From positions 930,001 through 994,000 of the forward strand of contig JAGVVL010000025.1 in NCBI GenBank assembly GCA_018287875.1: a stretch of 64,000 nucleotides of DNA, read 5' to 3'. This stretch comes from Nigrospora sphaerica. Taxonomy: Eukaryota; Ascomycota; Sordariomycetes; Amphisphaeriales; Apiosporaceae. A program made the translations under genes and the position numbers. The notes under the pieces were generated by a model. The model ran no database searches. It was not told the DNA's origin and saw only the letters and a list, made by a program, of their open reading frames with translations. Positions 1 through 10,919 of the stretch are shown here, in pieces (within the stretch, counting starts at the first letter, position 1; each line of letters begins with the position of its first letter).

Positions 1-1
1 T

Positions 2-1114
2 CACACCTCGTTCGGCTACTCGGTCAACCTCGTCTGGGTCGCCCGCGACGGCGTTTTTGAAGGCACCCCGACCTGCTGGATCCAGGGCTGGTTTAACAGC
101 ATCGGCATCCTGGCGGCGAGTCAGTTCTTCATCATCATGTCCGTCACGACCTACCTCGCCGTCGTCTGGGGCTGGAGACCCCCTAGGCGGGCGACGCAGG
201 CCATCATCCTGCTCGTCTGGCTCGTTGCCTACCTTCTGTGCAGCCTCCCCATCGCCGCCACCGACGGGGGCAAGGCCCGCGGCGGGTGGTACGTACGAGC
301 CGACGCCTGGGTAAGGAAACCCCGCCCTGTGCCTCCCCGCGTGCGACCATGTATCCTTGTCCCGAGCGAGGAAGCTAATTCACCTCTTCAGTGCTGGGTG
401 AATGCTCGATATGGAAAAGCCCGGATATGGTCCGACTGGGGCTGGGTGCTCGCGTCCGTTCCCATTACCGTCATCACGTACTCGTTGGTGTTCTTCAGCC
501 TGTTCCGCGAGAACCGGTCTTCCCGTCACCTGCCCCGACGCCTGCTCCAAGCGGGCGGGGTGAACCGACCGTCGGGCCACCACCCGGCTTTCCTCGTGTA
601 CCCCTTCATATACCTCACGTGCACGGCGCCGCTGGCGATCGGGCGGCTCATGGCGACGACGGGCCGCAACCCCGACACCATGTACTACTGCATGGCCGGG
701 CTCGTCCTCTCGACCAACGGGCTCTGGAACACGATCCTCTGGCTGACCACCATGGTCCTCAGCACGCCCGAGGACATGCGGAACACGGGCCTCGACCAGT
801 TCGCCTTCGTCCGTACGCCGCGGCGCGAGTACGGGAACCGCGTCTGGATCCAGGGGCCCGCCAGCCGCCCCAGCGTGCCCAAGGCGCCCTGGTGGTGGTG
901 GCAGCTCGGCGGCGAGGCCAAGCTGAGGGACAAGTCGGGCCGTGGTTCCAGCCAGAGCCAGGAAACCCTGCGAGGCGGCATCGCAGTCGAGGACAACGCG
1001 ATCCAGCTGGACGTCACCACCACCATCACGGTGGATGCAGTCGATCCGGAGCACGTCCCTGAAGGCTTGGAGGGGGCGTATTTGGGAAGACGGGAGGAGG
1101 GACGCGGGGCGTAG
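2..1114 (+). CDS. Seven-transmembrane receptor, cAMP receptor-like/Git3-type (5' truncated)
   Basis: Predicted plasma-membrane G-protein-coupled receptor; the first helices lie before the window. Exon 1 is 2..310 and exon 2 is 392..1114; the 81-nt intron has donor GTAAGG, branch GCTAAT and acceptor CAG. Removing it joins DAW to CWVNARYGKARIW, a conserved loop-helix border in fungal cAMP-receptor-like and Git3-type receptors. Visible hydrophobic segments include one ending ASQFFIIMSVTTYLAVVWGW, one at AIILLVWLVAYLLCSLPIA, one at WGWVLASVPITVITYSLVFF and one at YPFIYLTCTAPLAIGRLM. The tail is hydrophilic. The intron length is a multiple of three and contains no stop, so unspliced RNA would add 27 residues without a frameshift. 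The ligand is unknown. The receptor class is inferred from recalled family features, so the subclass is less certain than the fold. Confidence 0.75.
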   Translation, partial: HTSFGYSVNLVWVARDGVFEGTPTCWIQGWFNSIGILAASQFFIIMSVTTYLAVVWGWRPPRRATQAIILLVWLVAYLLCSLPIAATDGGKARGGWYVRADAWVRKPRPVPPRVRPCILVPSEEANSPLQCWVNARYGKARIWSDWGWVLASVPITVITYSLVFFSLFRENRSSRHLPRRLLQAGGVNRPSGHHPAFLVYPFIYLTCTAPLAIGRLMATTGRNPDTMYYCMAGLVLSTNGLWNTILWLTTMVLSTPEDMRNTGLDQFAFVRTPRREYGNRVWIQGPASRPSVPKAPWWWWQLGGEAKLRDKSGRGSSQSQETLRGGIAVEDNAIQLDVTTTITVDAVDPEHVPEGLEGAYLGRREEGRGA

Positions 1115-1543
1115 CTGGGGATGGAAGATGAGAGCGTCTGAGAGTGCTGTGTCCCTCGGGGGTTTTGGGAAAGACATTCTGGTAGCCGTGGATATGCCGC
1201 GGTTCGCACACGAAACCCTGAATGACTGGGACAAAGCCAGAGTGAGTATAGCGTAGGGTAAATGTGGAAAATCCCAGCGCCATGTTCCCACCTTAGGGTT
1301 CCCAGCTCTCGCCCCCTTTCCCAAGGGGTCGGGACAATGAGGGCTGACTCGGAGGTAAGTACCTCTATCCCCGTACTTCTAAACCTTTCGCATATCGGCA
1401 AGAGCCACCCATACGAAACCAGCAAGGATAAAACAAGAAATAAGTAACAGCATGCTACCTCTATCCAACATCCAGTCCCGCATGTCCCGCCCACCCGAGA
1501 AAGCCCCCCGAAAGCACCCCGGGAACCGACCGCGGGGCCGGCG
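1115..1543. other. Intergenic, convergent
   Basis: This lies between the 3' ends of the receptor gene and the thioesterase pseudogene. I see no conserved coding frame; it should contain both terminators. Confidence 0.5.
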
Positions 1544-1854
1544 CTACATCTTGGCGGCGGCGGCGGGCGAGGTGTGCTCGCGCAAGTACCAGGCGGCGGC
1601 GAGGTCGGGCGGGCCGGGGGTCAGGAAGCGCAGGGCGACGTCGAGGGTCGAGCAGGCGGCGGCGTCGTCGACCCAGCGGTGGTGCAGCGTCAGCGGCAGG
1701 AAGGCGAGCGCGCCGTCGAGCAGGAAGGCCGCCGTGCGCGCGCGCTTCAGCTCCCCGTGCCGGTTCTGGTAGGCCACTCCCTCGCGGCATGACCGTGTCT
1801 CAAAGAAGCGCTCCGTGAGGCCCGTGAGCCCCGCGAGCACGGGCGTGAGCGTAC

Positions 1855-1886
<32 letters not shown>

Positions 1887-2434
1887 GCAACGGTGCCCAC
1901 GCCGGCGAAACCCGCGGGCTGGGCGTCGGGCCCGGCTTAGACGAGAGCGGGCGCGGCCGAGTAGGTCAGGAGGGCGGGCTCGGGGGCGTGGAAGTCGGCG
2001 AGGAGCTCGAGGCAACGGCGGGTCGAGCCGTCGGGGCATTCCTGGGAGACCTCGACGCGGCGCGTCGCGAAGGAGCGCGTCGTGCGCACGGCGTGCACGG
2101 CGCACTTCAGCGGCGCGCTCGTCAGCGTCGGCCCCAGGAAGTGGCCCAGCAACGAGTAGAGGGCTTGCGACGACGGCCCCGGCGGCACCGTCGCGTACGC
2201 CGCCCGCACCGCCACCGCCAGCGCGAAACTCCCGTACCCCATGTCCGGGTTGCCCGAGCTCTGCGGTAGGCCCTTGGACCGGAACTGCCCCGGCCTTACC
2301 TCCTCGATGGCCGTGAACTCGTTGAAGCTGCTGGTGCCGCTACTGCTTCTGGTGCTGCTACTGCTGCTGGTGCCGCTACTGCTGCTGGTGCTGCTACTGC
2401 TGCTGGTGCCGCTACTGCTGCTGCTGGGCGCCAT
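1544..2434 (-). pseudogene. Thioesterase-like (TesB/hot-dog) gene with an in-frame stop
   Basis: One reading frame runs from an ATG at 2434 to a stop at 1544 (about 296 codons) and is broken only by TAA at 1937-1939. The part before the stop has thioesterase-like features: GYGSFALAVAVRAAYATVPPG, then LYSLLGHFLGP, then TRSFATRRVEV. The part after the stop continues the same family (DGALAFLPLTLHHRWVDDAA and CSTLDVALRFL), which is the second hot-dog domain. Such enzymes usually hydrolyse acyl-CoA thioesters and have about 300-340 residues. No plausible intron removes the stop: the only GT-AG pair around it would be 24 nt. TAA is one C-to-T change from CAA, in a CpA context. Alternatives are a sequencing error or a truncated but functional protein. 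The N-terminus is a serine-rich repeat. Confidence 0.65.
2328..2426 (+). repeat. 18-bp coding tandem repeat, about five copies
   Basis: Five consecutive 18-bp units alternate between ctgctggtgccgctactg and a gct variant. Read on the minus strand they encode alternating SSSSGT and SSSSST hexapeptides at the N-terminus of the thioesterase frame. The unit length is a multiple of three, so copy-number change keeps the frame. Confidence 0.85.
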
Positions 2435-3894
2435 GGCGTGCCTAGGTTTGCAATGTCTGGCCGGGCGAGGTTCCGTAGCTGTCTATGGATAAGTATGGAC
2501 TTGGTCGTTATCGTAGTCCACCGCCTCTCCGCGGCGTTACATGCGGGTAGCTTTGGGGGGCTTCCCTCCTTGTCCGATTATGGGTTGCGGACCAGTACCG
2601 AATACCGAGGCAATAGGTGGGATCGTGCCTGCATAGACCGGGCGTATAGGCGGGCTATTGGTTTCGTGCGAGCCTCAGCGCCGACTTCAAGTTGATTTCG
2701 GTCCCGCATCGGACTTGGTACTGCGTAATGGAGCCCGAATTTTCTGGTGGCTCGACGCATGCCCTTCCCGTGATAACAATCGATGAAGGCGAAGGTGTCT
2801 CTATCTGTGACACCTGGTTGGACCGGCGGATGGGGGAGGAGGGCTGGCGAATGAGGAAAGTGAAGGCAACAAAACCATTCCCCTCCTCTTGTTATTCGTC
2901 ACTTTTACGGTAAAATGGTTACAAGACGGCGGGGAAACCATCAGCAACGTACATAAGCATCAAATATGCACTCAGGTAGGCAGTCAGCTTCGTACTCAGC
3001 TGGACTGCCGTCAGCGAGCACGGAGTCGTGATACGCAAAGTCGAGACCTGCCCCGCCGCCAGCTAATCCAACGGCCATACCATGCAGAGGACACCAGTGT
3101 TGGACATCGACGGCAACTAGTTTGGGAGACCGGGCTGAATGAGTTGCTTTCCGAGAAACACACGTCGTCCATACACTCAAAGCAGGCTCTCGCTTGATCT
3201 GATTTCGCAACTGAAGCTGCCAGTTTCATCTGGTAATCCAACAGCAGCTGCCCGGGCGTTTCCGTCGCTCCACCTCCTGGAGGCCTTGAACTATCCATAT
3301 TACTTTCCTCGGGCATTCGATACTGATCTATCGGGCGCCTCCATCCTTTACTCCCCCTCCACCCCCGCCTACTCTCCCGCCACGTTTGTTCGATAAGTCG
3401 GCCATCGAGCGACGACGGCCGGTCTCACGGAAGGAGCGTTCCCTCTTGGGTTTAGTTTTGGAAGCAACAAGGCTCTATCGCGAAGATTACCGGCAGCCAC
3501 GGCAGGAGGGGACCTCGGCTGACATTGGGGAATATGCCCAGGCAACGACGGGCTCGAAGAAGTTCGCCCTCGACGTACATCGCGAGGAACGATTGGGGGA
3601 AACGGGGGAGCCCATCCTTGCCGTACTCAGCGTCGATCTCGTCCATGATATCGCATGGAATAACCGGGCCTTCCAGCAGCTGGGGCGGCCTCACAATTAC
3701 AAAGCGTTCCATTTCGCGTTCTTAGAGTCGCAAATCAGCCACTCGCCGGATTCAACGACATCACCAGAGGAAAAGATAGGTTCCACCTGGCACGAAGGAG
3801 AAGCGATGAGGGCTTGAATCTATTGAGCACTTATACAGGGAGGACGCAAACCCAGGCTCCCACGAGACGGGGCCCTCGGGGGCACGCAGGGGCT
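2435..3894. other. Gene-poor stretch with short ORFs of uncertain status
   Basis: I recognise nothing here. The best candidate is a minus-strand frame at 3452-3712 (86 codons, containing DIMDEIDAEYGKDGLPRF) that looks protein-like but matches no family I know. A plus-strand frame at 3386-3817 overlaps it. Neither has a convincing promoter or splice context. One may be a fragment of an old gene. Confidence 0.3.
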
Positions 3895-5652
3895 CTAGGA
3901 GTCGGGGGCGCGATGGGCGGGTTGCAACTCGTAGGCGTCGTCGACTTCGTCGGCGCGGCGGGGGCTGGGGTCGCGGAAATGGAATTCGACGGTGAAGCGG
4001 CGGGTGCGGGTGATGCCGCGGCGCGACGAGGTCGGACGGCTGGCGGGCGGCGACGGCGCGTCGTGGGCCGAGGAGGCGCGGGTGGCGGCCGAGGCGGCGG
4101 CGAACTTGCCAGCGCCGCTGGGCATGGTGTAGGGACCGGCGGCGGCCGGCAGCGTCGTCGGGAGGCGGCGACCGCGGGTGCCGCGCAAGAAGCCGCGCAG
4201 GACAGGCACCGAGGCGGCCACCATGGTGATGCACGGCTCCGCCATGGTCCACACCTGGTACACCCAGACTTGGTAGAAGACTGCGCGCGGACAGGGGCTA
4301 TCAGCAACGGGCGGCGTCACGGCTTACACGCACACCAGAATAGCCAAGGGCGGGGCAGGGGGAAAGTATTACAGTCGGGCCTCAACAGGTCCATGAGGCG
4401 AAACGTCTGGATGCCTTTCATGATGCCGGCCACGCCCGCCCTGGGGGGGACTCGGGTTAGTGACGGCTGCACCAATGCTGGGATGGAAAGGGCCATACAG
4501 GGCTCCAAGACTCATGGCTGTGGCTGCGCCCAGCTTTTCCATGGGCCGCATTTGTAGCTTCCGGATGACTTGCCACGGGAGAAAGGCGAGGACGAAGTCG
4601 CAGGTCGCCGACAGGACTTTGGACCGTGTCAGAACAGGACATCGGCGGCACGGCGGGGAGGGGACTGACGAACAGGCACTGGCGGTGTTCAAGCTCGCCT
4701 GCATCTTTGCGGTTATACACGTGGTAGTGATGCGGTGGGGGGAATGGCCTGCAGTTCTCTTCGTGGTCAGGAGCACTTCTAACGTAACTGGCCCCAGCAA
4801 AGGGGAAAGGGGTGTTGGGGGGAACAGGGGTTCCCTCTGTGTCATTTCTCCTGCTTACGTTCGCAGATGTCCACCCAGGAAAAGATCATGTTGACGGCGA
4901 GGTAGCCGTTCAATACGAGGAGGAGGGCGAGGACGAGCCACCTCTGCCAGCCCGGCGGGAAAACGCGCATCAGTGTGAGGGAGAAGGACGTCTTGGTGCA
5001 AGCGAGGGCAAGTTTCTGCACCGAGTCGAGGACGATGAGGAGCAGTGAGATGGCGTCGCCGACAAGGGTGGTGCGCGCGAAGCCGCGACGCAGCCTGCCA
5101 GCACTCAGAATCAGCGATTTCCCAAACCAGGTCTTCACAGAACAGGTTTCGAGCCTCCCTTGGACCAGGAAGCCCGGGACCAAGCGGAAGGGGAGTATAG
5201 CGGACGTGATTCGTGCTAAAACAGGCCATGAAGAACACCGGATGGCACCTACAACTCCGAGAAGATGCCGCTCGCCGCGACTGTGGCCAACAGCCCGGCC
5301 AACAGTAGCCAGTCGTCCCACCACATCCGCGCCCTATCGTCATTCAGAGTCAGGGATGTTTTCCATACGCGCCTTGATGAGGCATGTTTCCGGTGCATCT
5401 CGTGGCTAGGGAGTGCGGCGAGAAGGAAATCGCGCCAGAAAAGGATAAAAAACACGAGATGCTTCCTCACAGTGCAAGTCGGCATGCGAGGCGCAGGCCC
5501 AGGAACACGGCGGCCGCGCCCGTCATGGCCCAGACGGCCGCGTTCGCCACCACGACGGGGTCGCCTTGCGGCGTTTGCGCAGGGAAGGTGAGCTGAGGGC
5601 CGGTCATTCTTGTCGAGACGCCGCGTTTCGGCTGCATATCCGTGAGAGGCAC
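3895..5652 (-). CDS. PTH11-like fungal rhodopsin-domain membrane protein
   Basis: Predicted plasma-membrane receptor-like protein of the fungal rhodopsin/PTH11 class, 372 residues. Exons in gene order are 5652-5471, 5333-5253, 5094-4859, 4664-4499, 4440-4373 and 4280-3895 (1119 nt, in frame). Family hallmarks are RMWWDDWLLLAGLLATV, the lysine-serine of CTKTSFSLTLMRVFPPGWQRW, the ATCDFVLAFLPW helix, the LQMRPMEKLGAATAMSLGALAG segment (shown as two blocks across an intron), GIMKGIQTFRLMDLL, and the last helix WTMAEPCITMVAASVPVLR. The C-terminal tail is basic and rich in Ser, Thr and Arg. Family members sense host or environmental cues; the ligand is unknown. Exon 4's acceptor (4664) is my least certain junction, and the start could be an internal Met (residue 6 or 16). 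Confidence 0.8.
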
Positions 5653-7537
5653 GATGCGAACGACCCGCCTGCAGGTGCTCGGGGCGTGTGCTTCTTCTAT
5701 ACTTCTCGTGTATGGAAACCCGAGGACTAAGCCGCGAGGCTCAGTATACTAAGGAACAGGGGGGCCATATATACGTGACCAGGAGTTACCACCCGTGGGG
5801 AGAGAACTCCTCCCCTATCCTGCCGCTGAGATCTGATCTGATGCAGCAACGGCAGGCATACGGGGGCTAGACCTCGTCAGTCGGGTAGAGAAACAAACGA
5901 AGAGCTGGATTCCTCACATGCTTTGAGCCTATAATATCCGAAAGAGTCGGTCTCGCTGTGCGTACGAATCGGGGGGCCCGGGAGGTCAGTCGTCTAACCC
6001 AAAGTCTGGTGGTTGGCCGGCCGCGGAAACCGGGCGGGAAACAGGGCGTGGAAAAAAAGCAACGGCGCCGAAGGGGCCATCAACTGTCGCGTCCCTGGTC
6101 TTTTCCGGGCCGCCGGCATCCTCGGCGGACTATGCGGTTCGCCCGATCAGGCAAGCAGCTCTCGGATCCTCGTCCACAGCTCCGCGAATCGCTCTTAGCC
6201 AGCGATGTTTGGTCACGGACACTCGCTCGCCGTGTGTATGAATGACGTGCTCGCTCAACATCTGGCGCGTCGTCACCTCGCTCCGTAACGGAGGCCAAGG
6301 TAGCGCAAGGAGAAAGTGTGTTTGGACGCTTTCGTGTAGATTCTGCAAGAACACACGCCTTGCCCTGGCATGGGTGTCGTGAGTGGCCTCCACCCTCTGT
6401 GTAAACCGAGGCGACTCGTTAACACAGCCGGCGTGAAAGTCCAATGAACCGAAACCAATTCAAGACGCCATTCGATGTGGGAACACCAGTGTCGAAGGAA
6501 CTGCCGACACCGGCTAGACCCATGCCAAGAAGAGGAAGATGGCGTTGTGGACCAGCACGTCTCCGTTGCCTCCATACGACGACCCGGTGGCCGTTAGATA
6601 CGATAGCTCACATATCGCTTTTACGCCCAAGAGCAACAGGAACGTTTTGGCATTTGTTTTCTAATCCACCAAGCCTTTTTTTTCCTTTCTTTTTTTCTTC
6701 CCCTCTTCTCTTTCCATATCTCTCTTTCTCTTTACGGTAACGGCTTTATAGGTACTATGTAATAATTACTCGGCTTTTGCTTTGCACCACAATGAAGGAT
6801 ACAGCGACCTCGGATTTGTGCCAGAACTCGCAATTTTCGCAATTCATGCTGCTACCGGCAGATATGTTGCCACCTAATATTTGACACGTCGAGCGATACC
6901 CTTTATCGGCCGAAAACTCTTCCCGGGCAGCTTTTTTCAGCGCGTCCAATTCTGTCGTACTGACATGTTTGCTGCTGCACCGGGCGTCTGGATAACATGG
7001 CACACAGCACCCAAAGCCGGCCAAGAGGAGGTCGCGACCATTGCGCATACACTCTCTTCTTCCAGCCGTTGGTGGTATGAAAGATTGGGTGGTAGCCGAA
7101 CAAAAGAATGCCGCTTCGGCGGGCAGTGTCGGCTTGTCGCACACACCGGCTCGAGAACCCACGACGCAGCGGCCTCGCCTGCGCCGAGCCAACAGCCCGG
7201 GACCATACCAGAAGAGGCACGCCTTCACATGCTGACGCGCTTGTTGGCCAAAGGAACGTGTCCCCATGTGCTCGTATCGCCGCGGGGTCGGTTGGTAGCG
7301 GGATTCCCGTCATCGCTGCAGCCGATCATGGCCTCTCCTCAACCAACATCGTCACGGCCATGGCATGTCCGGACAAAGGAATCCGATATGACGGGACACC
7401 CGATCAATGTATTATATGAGTCATGACGCCCAACAATCCCGACGTAAACTTTTGGTGACACGCAAGATCGAACGACCTCGCGTACTACGAGCTCCCTATC
7501 GTATAGAGTTGGATCCGACAAGCCGAGCCAGGAGAAG
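5653..7537. other. Gene-poor stretch
   Basis: No recognisable gene. A pyrimidine-rich tract occupies about 6669-6735. A minus-strand frame at 6755-7267 ends in a cysteine-containing segment (STCQILGG, MNCENCEFWHK) that could be the tail of a small secreted protein, but I cannot build a full model. Overlapping plus frames near 6881-7426 have no family resemblance. Confidence 0.3.
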
Positions 7538-8681
7538 ATGAGGGGCCAGAGCCTCGTCGCAGCCATGAGCGTGCTCGCTGCTGCAGGACATGCTTGGGTA
7601 TTTCGCAATGTTGTTTACTATGAGGAGTACGACCCCTATCTTCCCCATGGACGGGGATTGGGTTGACCCACGAGAGACTGGCGTCTTTGAAGAAGCTATC
7701 AAGCATTCGGAACTCACAAGAACCAGGCGGCGGTCAACAAGGGGCTGACGCACATTATCCTGTCCTTCGCCCACCCCCGCATCTTCCTCAATGAGACCTC
7801 GACCACGCAGCCGCCGTTTGCGAAACCCGCAGCACGTCGGGACCAACGTGGATTTGCCGAGGGCGCGCATTTCGGCCTGGCCATCGGCGGCTGGGCGTGG
7901 CTGGACGGGTTCGCCGAAGCCGCCGACGCGGCGAATCGCACCAGGTTCGCGATCAACGTGAAGACGTACTTGGATACCCACGGGTTTGATTTTGTTGGTG
8001 AGCGAAGCTCTTTGCGGGCTCGGACGGGCTCGGACGGGCTCCTTGATAACTGCCTAGCCTCCGCCCTCGGCGAGGGCGTTCGTTCACTTACACGGCGGGG
8101 GCCAGATATCGACTGGGAATACCCCGGCGCAGCTCGCCGATGGCACCGACACGCAGGCCTCGGGCTGGCTGACGTTCGAGTGGAAGAACCTGGCCGGCCC
8201 GGCCGCGGTGCCACTGGGAGTCGCCGGCCGGCCCGGCGCTTGCGGCCTCGACATCGCGGGCCGGTCCCGGAACGCGTGCGGCCCCTCATACTGCTGCAGC
8301 AAGGAGAACTACTGCGGCGCCACGCCCCGGTACTGCGGCGCCGGCTGCCAGCCCGTCTTCTCCGGCGGCGCCTGCTCCGAGAACCTCGACTTGCGCCACG
8401 ACACGTTTGACTGGCAACACTTGCTTCACATAGGGAAAAAGGCGGCCGGTCCGTCCGAGAATGCTTCGTCGACCACTGCCCAGGCCGGCATCCAGGCGTC
8501 GCCCATCCTCGTCCAGGCTGCAGTCCAGTCTTCGCGCGACACCCCAACAAACTTGAACGGGCAGCAGTGTACACGACTTGCGCCACGGGGCAATATTCAG
8601 TTGGCATGGGAACGAAAACATAGGAGGGCGGGGCGGCACCCTTGGCAAAGAGCCCCGGCGGCGGCGCCGATCACGTCTTGA
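7538..8681 (+). pseudogene. Broken GH18 chitinase joined to a chitin-binding (CBM18) domain
   Basis: A signal-peptide-like start (MRGQSLVAAMSVLAAAGHAW) leads to RNVVYYEEYDPYLP, then TGA at 7664. Family similarity resumes by 7727 with NKGLTHIILSFA, FGLAIGGWAW and TRFAINVKTYLDTHGFD. A canonical intron (GTGAGC at about 7999 to CCAG at 8105) restores VDIDWEYPG, the GH18 catalytic signature with its acid Glu. Within about 20 nt the useful frame changes, and the rest of the TIM barrel (about 200 residues) is missing. Sequence then runs into a hevein-like module with eight cysteines (ACGPSYCCSKENYCG, RYCGAGC) and a Ser/Thr/Ala-rich tail ending at 8681. Intact enzymes degrade chitin outside the cell. 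The truncation suggests an internal deletion; an unusual splice pattern is possible but less likely. Confidence 0.65.
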
Positions 8682-8928
8682 TGGGGAAAAAGGGGGTCGA
8701 GAGTTAAAGGGGTATACTGAGACCGTAGGCTAGCTCGAGCGAAGCAACTGATCCCATGTGTGCATTACGCTTAAAAAGGAAAATATGCAACCCGTCCGAC
8801 CTACAACGCCGTGGAAACTCTATAGAGTACAGGTATTTGCAACCCTCTGCGTATCATACCTACGCATCAGCCGAGTGAGATGCGCGCTGCCCCCCTGCGC
8901 ACCTGCGGAACCCCGCCGCTCCGCCGCC

Positions 8929-10919
8929 CTACTTCTTCTTGTTCGGCACCAGTTTGGTGGTATCCTCGTCGTCCTCGTCGTCGCTGAACTTATCACCGTC
9001 CTCCCCCACGGCAAAGATGGTCTCGCTGTCCTCCTCGAACGAGTCGCGGGGACTTGTTGCCTTGGGCGCAGCCCGGCTTTGCGAGGGCGGCGCGCCCGAG
9101 AGGGCCGCGTACCGGGACTCGAGTCGCGTCGAGGCACCGGCATTGGCTGACTGATTTGGGGGCTTGCCTACATTGGCCTCCTCGTCATCGCTGTCGTCCG
9201 GCGCACCGACGTCGGCGAACTCAAAACCGCCATCCTCGTCCTGCGCAATCTCGTCACTCATGGCGAATCGGCGGTTGTTGGCCGTGGGCCGCCACACGTA
9301 AGCAACCCAGGCCACGTCGGCAAAGTAGACCAGGTTCAGCCAGCCGTCGAGAACGAACCACCGGCTCTTCCAGTGGAAAGGCACGTAGTCGGGGTCCGAG
9401 GCCGACGCGAAGCTGAAGCTGTTAAAGAAGAAGAAGCCGAAGATGACGAGGATGGAAATCAGGATGCACCACCAAAGCTTCTTGTACATGGCCTCCTTGA
9501 CAGCCTGCTTGCGTTCGCGCAAGTCCTTGAGCGTAAAGTTGAGTGAGTTCAGGGTCCACACGTAAAAGGCCGTTAGCGTGCCAGCCAGCGGCATGACAAC
9601 GAGGAGAACCAGGGGTCCTGATTACCAATTAGCATGCGGTGGGGGGAAAGGGGCACCTGCAGGACTTACCGGCCGTGTCGGGAGAGACGAGGAGACTCGT
9701 AATGGCGTAAATCAGCCCGAAGACAAAGTGCGCGATGGCGAGGAACCGGACGTAGGTCATGGTCTTCCCCAGCGAGGGCTTTACAACACCGTAGCCCATG
9801 CACACAATGAGCAACAGGAAGAAGGAGAAGGAGTTGCGGAAAGCGTTGAGAACGGCGACCACGACCAAGAGAACGCGGGCGCCTACGTTCGAGCCGTTTC
9901 GGTTCAGGTAGTCTGTCACGTGGTCAGCCAGGGGCACTCAGGGGCGCTCCGCACACCACCTACCGTAGAAGCCCCAAGTCATCAACATCTCAAACACGAG
10001 GAAGACCAGGATAGCTGTAATGTAATTTTGCACGGGTACTGGCTCTAGGTTAGCTTGGGCCGCAGTCGAGAGTTTCCAGCCGTCAACTTACAGATGTCGT
10101 ACCGGTGCTGGTAGTAGAGGAAACCCCAGAAGCTAGAAACCGTCAGCACGGGGCCCGGCGAGCGCAGGCGGGCGAGCATCACTTACACTACCACAACGGC
10201 ATAGAGAATCGTGATGCCGCCGTAGAAAGGCAACTTGGGAACCTGGGTGGCAGGAAGCTCGCCGTAGGCCTCGCGAAACTCGACCACGGCGTTGAAGTCG
10301 ACACCCTTGGAGACGGCGCCCACGCAGTAGTAGCCCGTCTTCTTGATGGGGTAGTTGATGGGCTGGGATTCCTTCAGGTGTACGGCCTTGGTCAGGATCA
10401 GGTTGCCCGACTTCTCCGTCGCGTTCGGGGCGAGGATGAACTCGCCAAGGTCGGACTTGTCACAGTGACCCTTGGTTACGGCGGCCTCGTCGCAGATGTA
10501 GTCCTTCTGGAACGGATCCCGATCGGTCGGGGCCGGGATTCCCACGAGGGGCTCGTCCTTCCATTCGAAGATGACCAGGCTAACAATGGGGTCGCTGTCC
10601 TTGTCGACGGCCTTGTTCGGAAATGCGACGAGGATGAAGGGGTCCACGGGGCCGCCCCATGCGCTTTTGCTGTACATGCCTACGCCGCGTTAGCCTCGCC
10701 GTCTTCGTATCACGTCGTCGGCGCCATTGGCGACGCATCGAGCTGCTCGTACCGGCGCATCTTTGTCGGTTCTCCTCGGTTTGGTCCTGTGGTCGTGCGT
10801 AAGCTCGGGCGCGGCGGCGGGCGGGACGACCGGGTCGCACTTACGATCTGGACCTCCAGCGCCTGCGCGGTCCAGAGGAACAGGCCCAGCAGGGTCAGTG
10901 TCGTCGAGAGCCACTTCAT
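8929..10919 (-). CDS. PTM1: PTM1/GOST-family seven-helix Golgi membrane protein
   Basis: Predicted Golgi/secretory-pathway protein of the GOST (Lung_7-TM_R, PTM1/TMEM87) family, 549 residues. Seven exons: 10919-10845, 10786-10753 (34 nt), 10679-10187, 10132-10092, 10038-9964, 9912-9670 and 9617-8929 (1650 nt, in frame). The start MKWLSTTLTLLGLFLWTAQA is a signal peptide. The 34-nt exon supplies ENRQRCAG, which joins to MYSKSAWGGP at the head of the lumenal domain. After the lumenal domain come the first helix, FLYYQHRYDILPVQNYITA, and helices such as AILVFLVFEMLMTWGFY and VCMGYGVVKPSLG. The cytosolic tail is very acidic (EEDSETIFAVGEDGDKFSDD) and ends in lysines. Family members act in endosome-to-Golgi traffic. 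A divergent promoter is shared with the cyclophilin gene. Confidence 0.9.

Noticed and set aside
2328..2426. CRISPR-like tandem repeat
   Set aside because: Repeats are contiguous without spacers, inside a coding frame of a eukaryote.
3386..3817. 143-codon plus ORF and opposing 86-codon minus ORF
   Set aside because: Neither could be tied to a family or gene structure; mentioned only as uncertain sequence.
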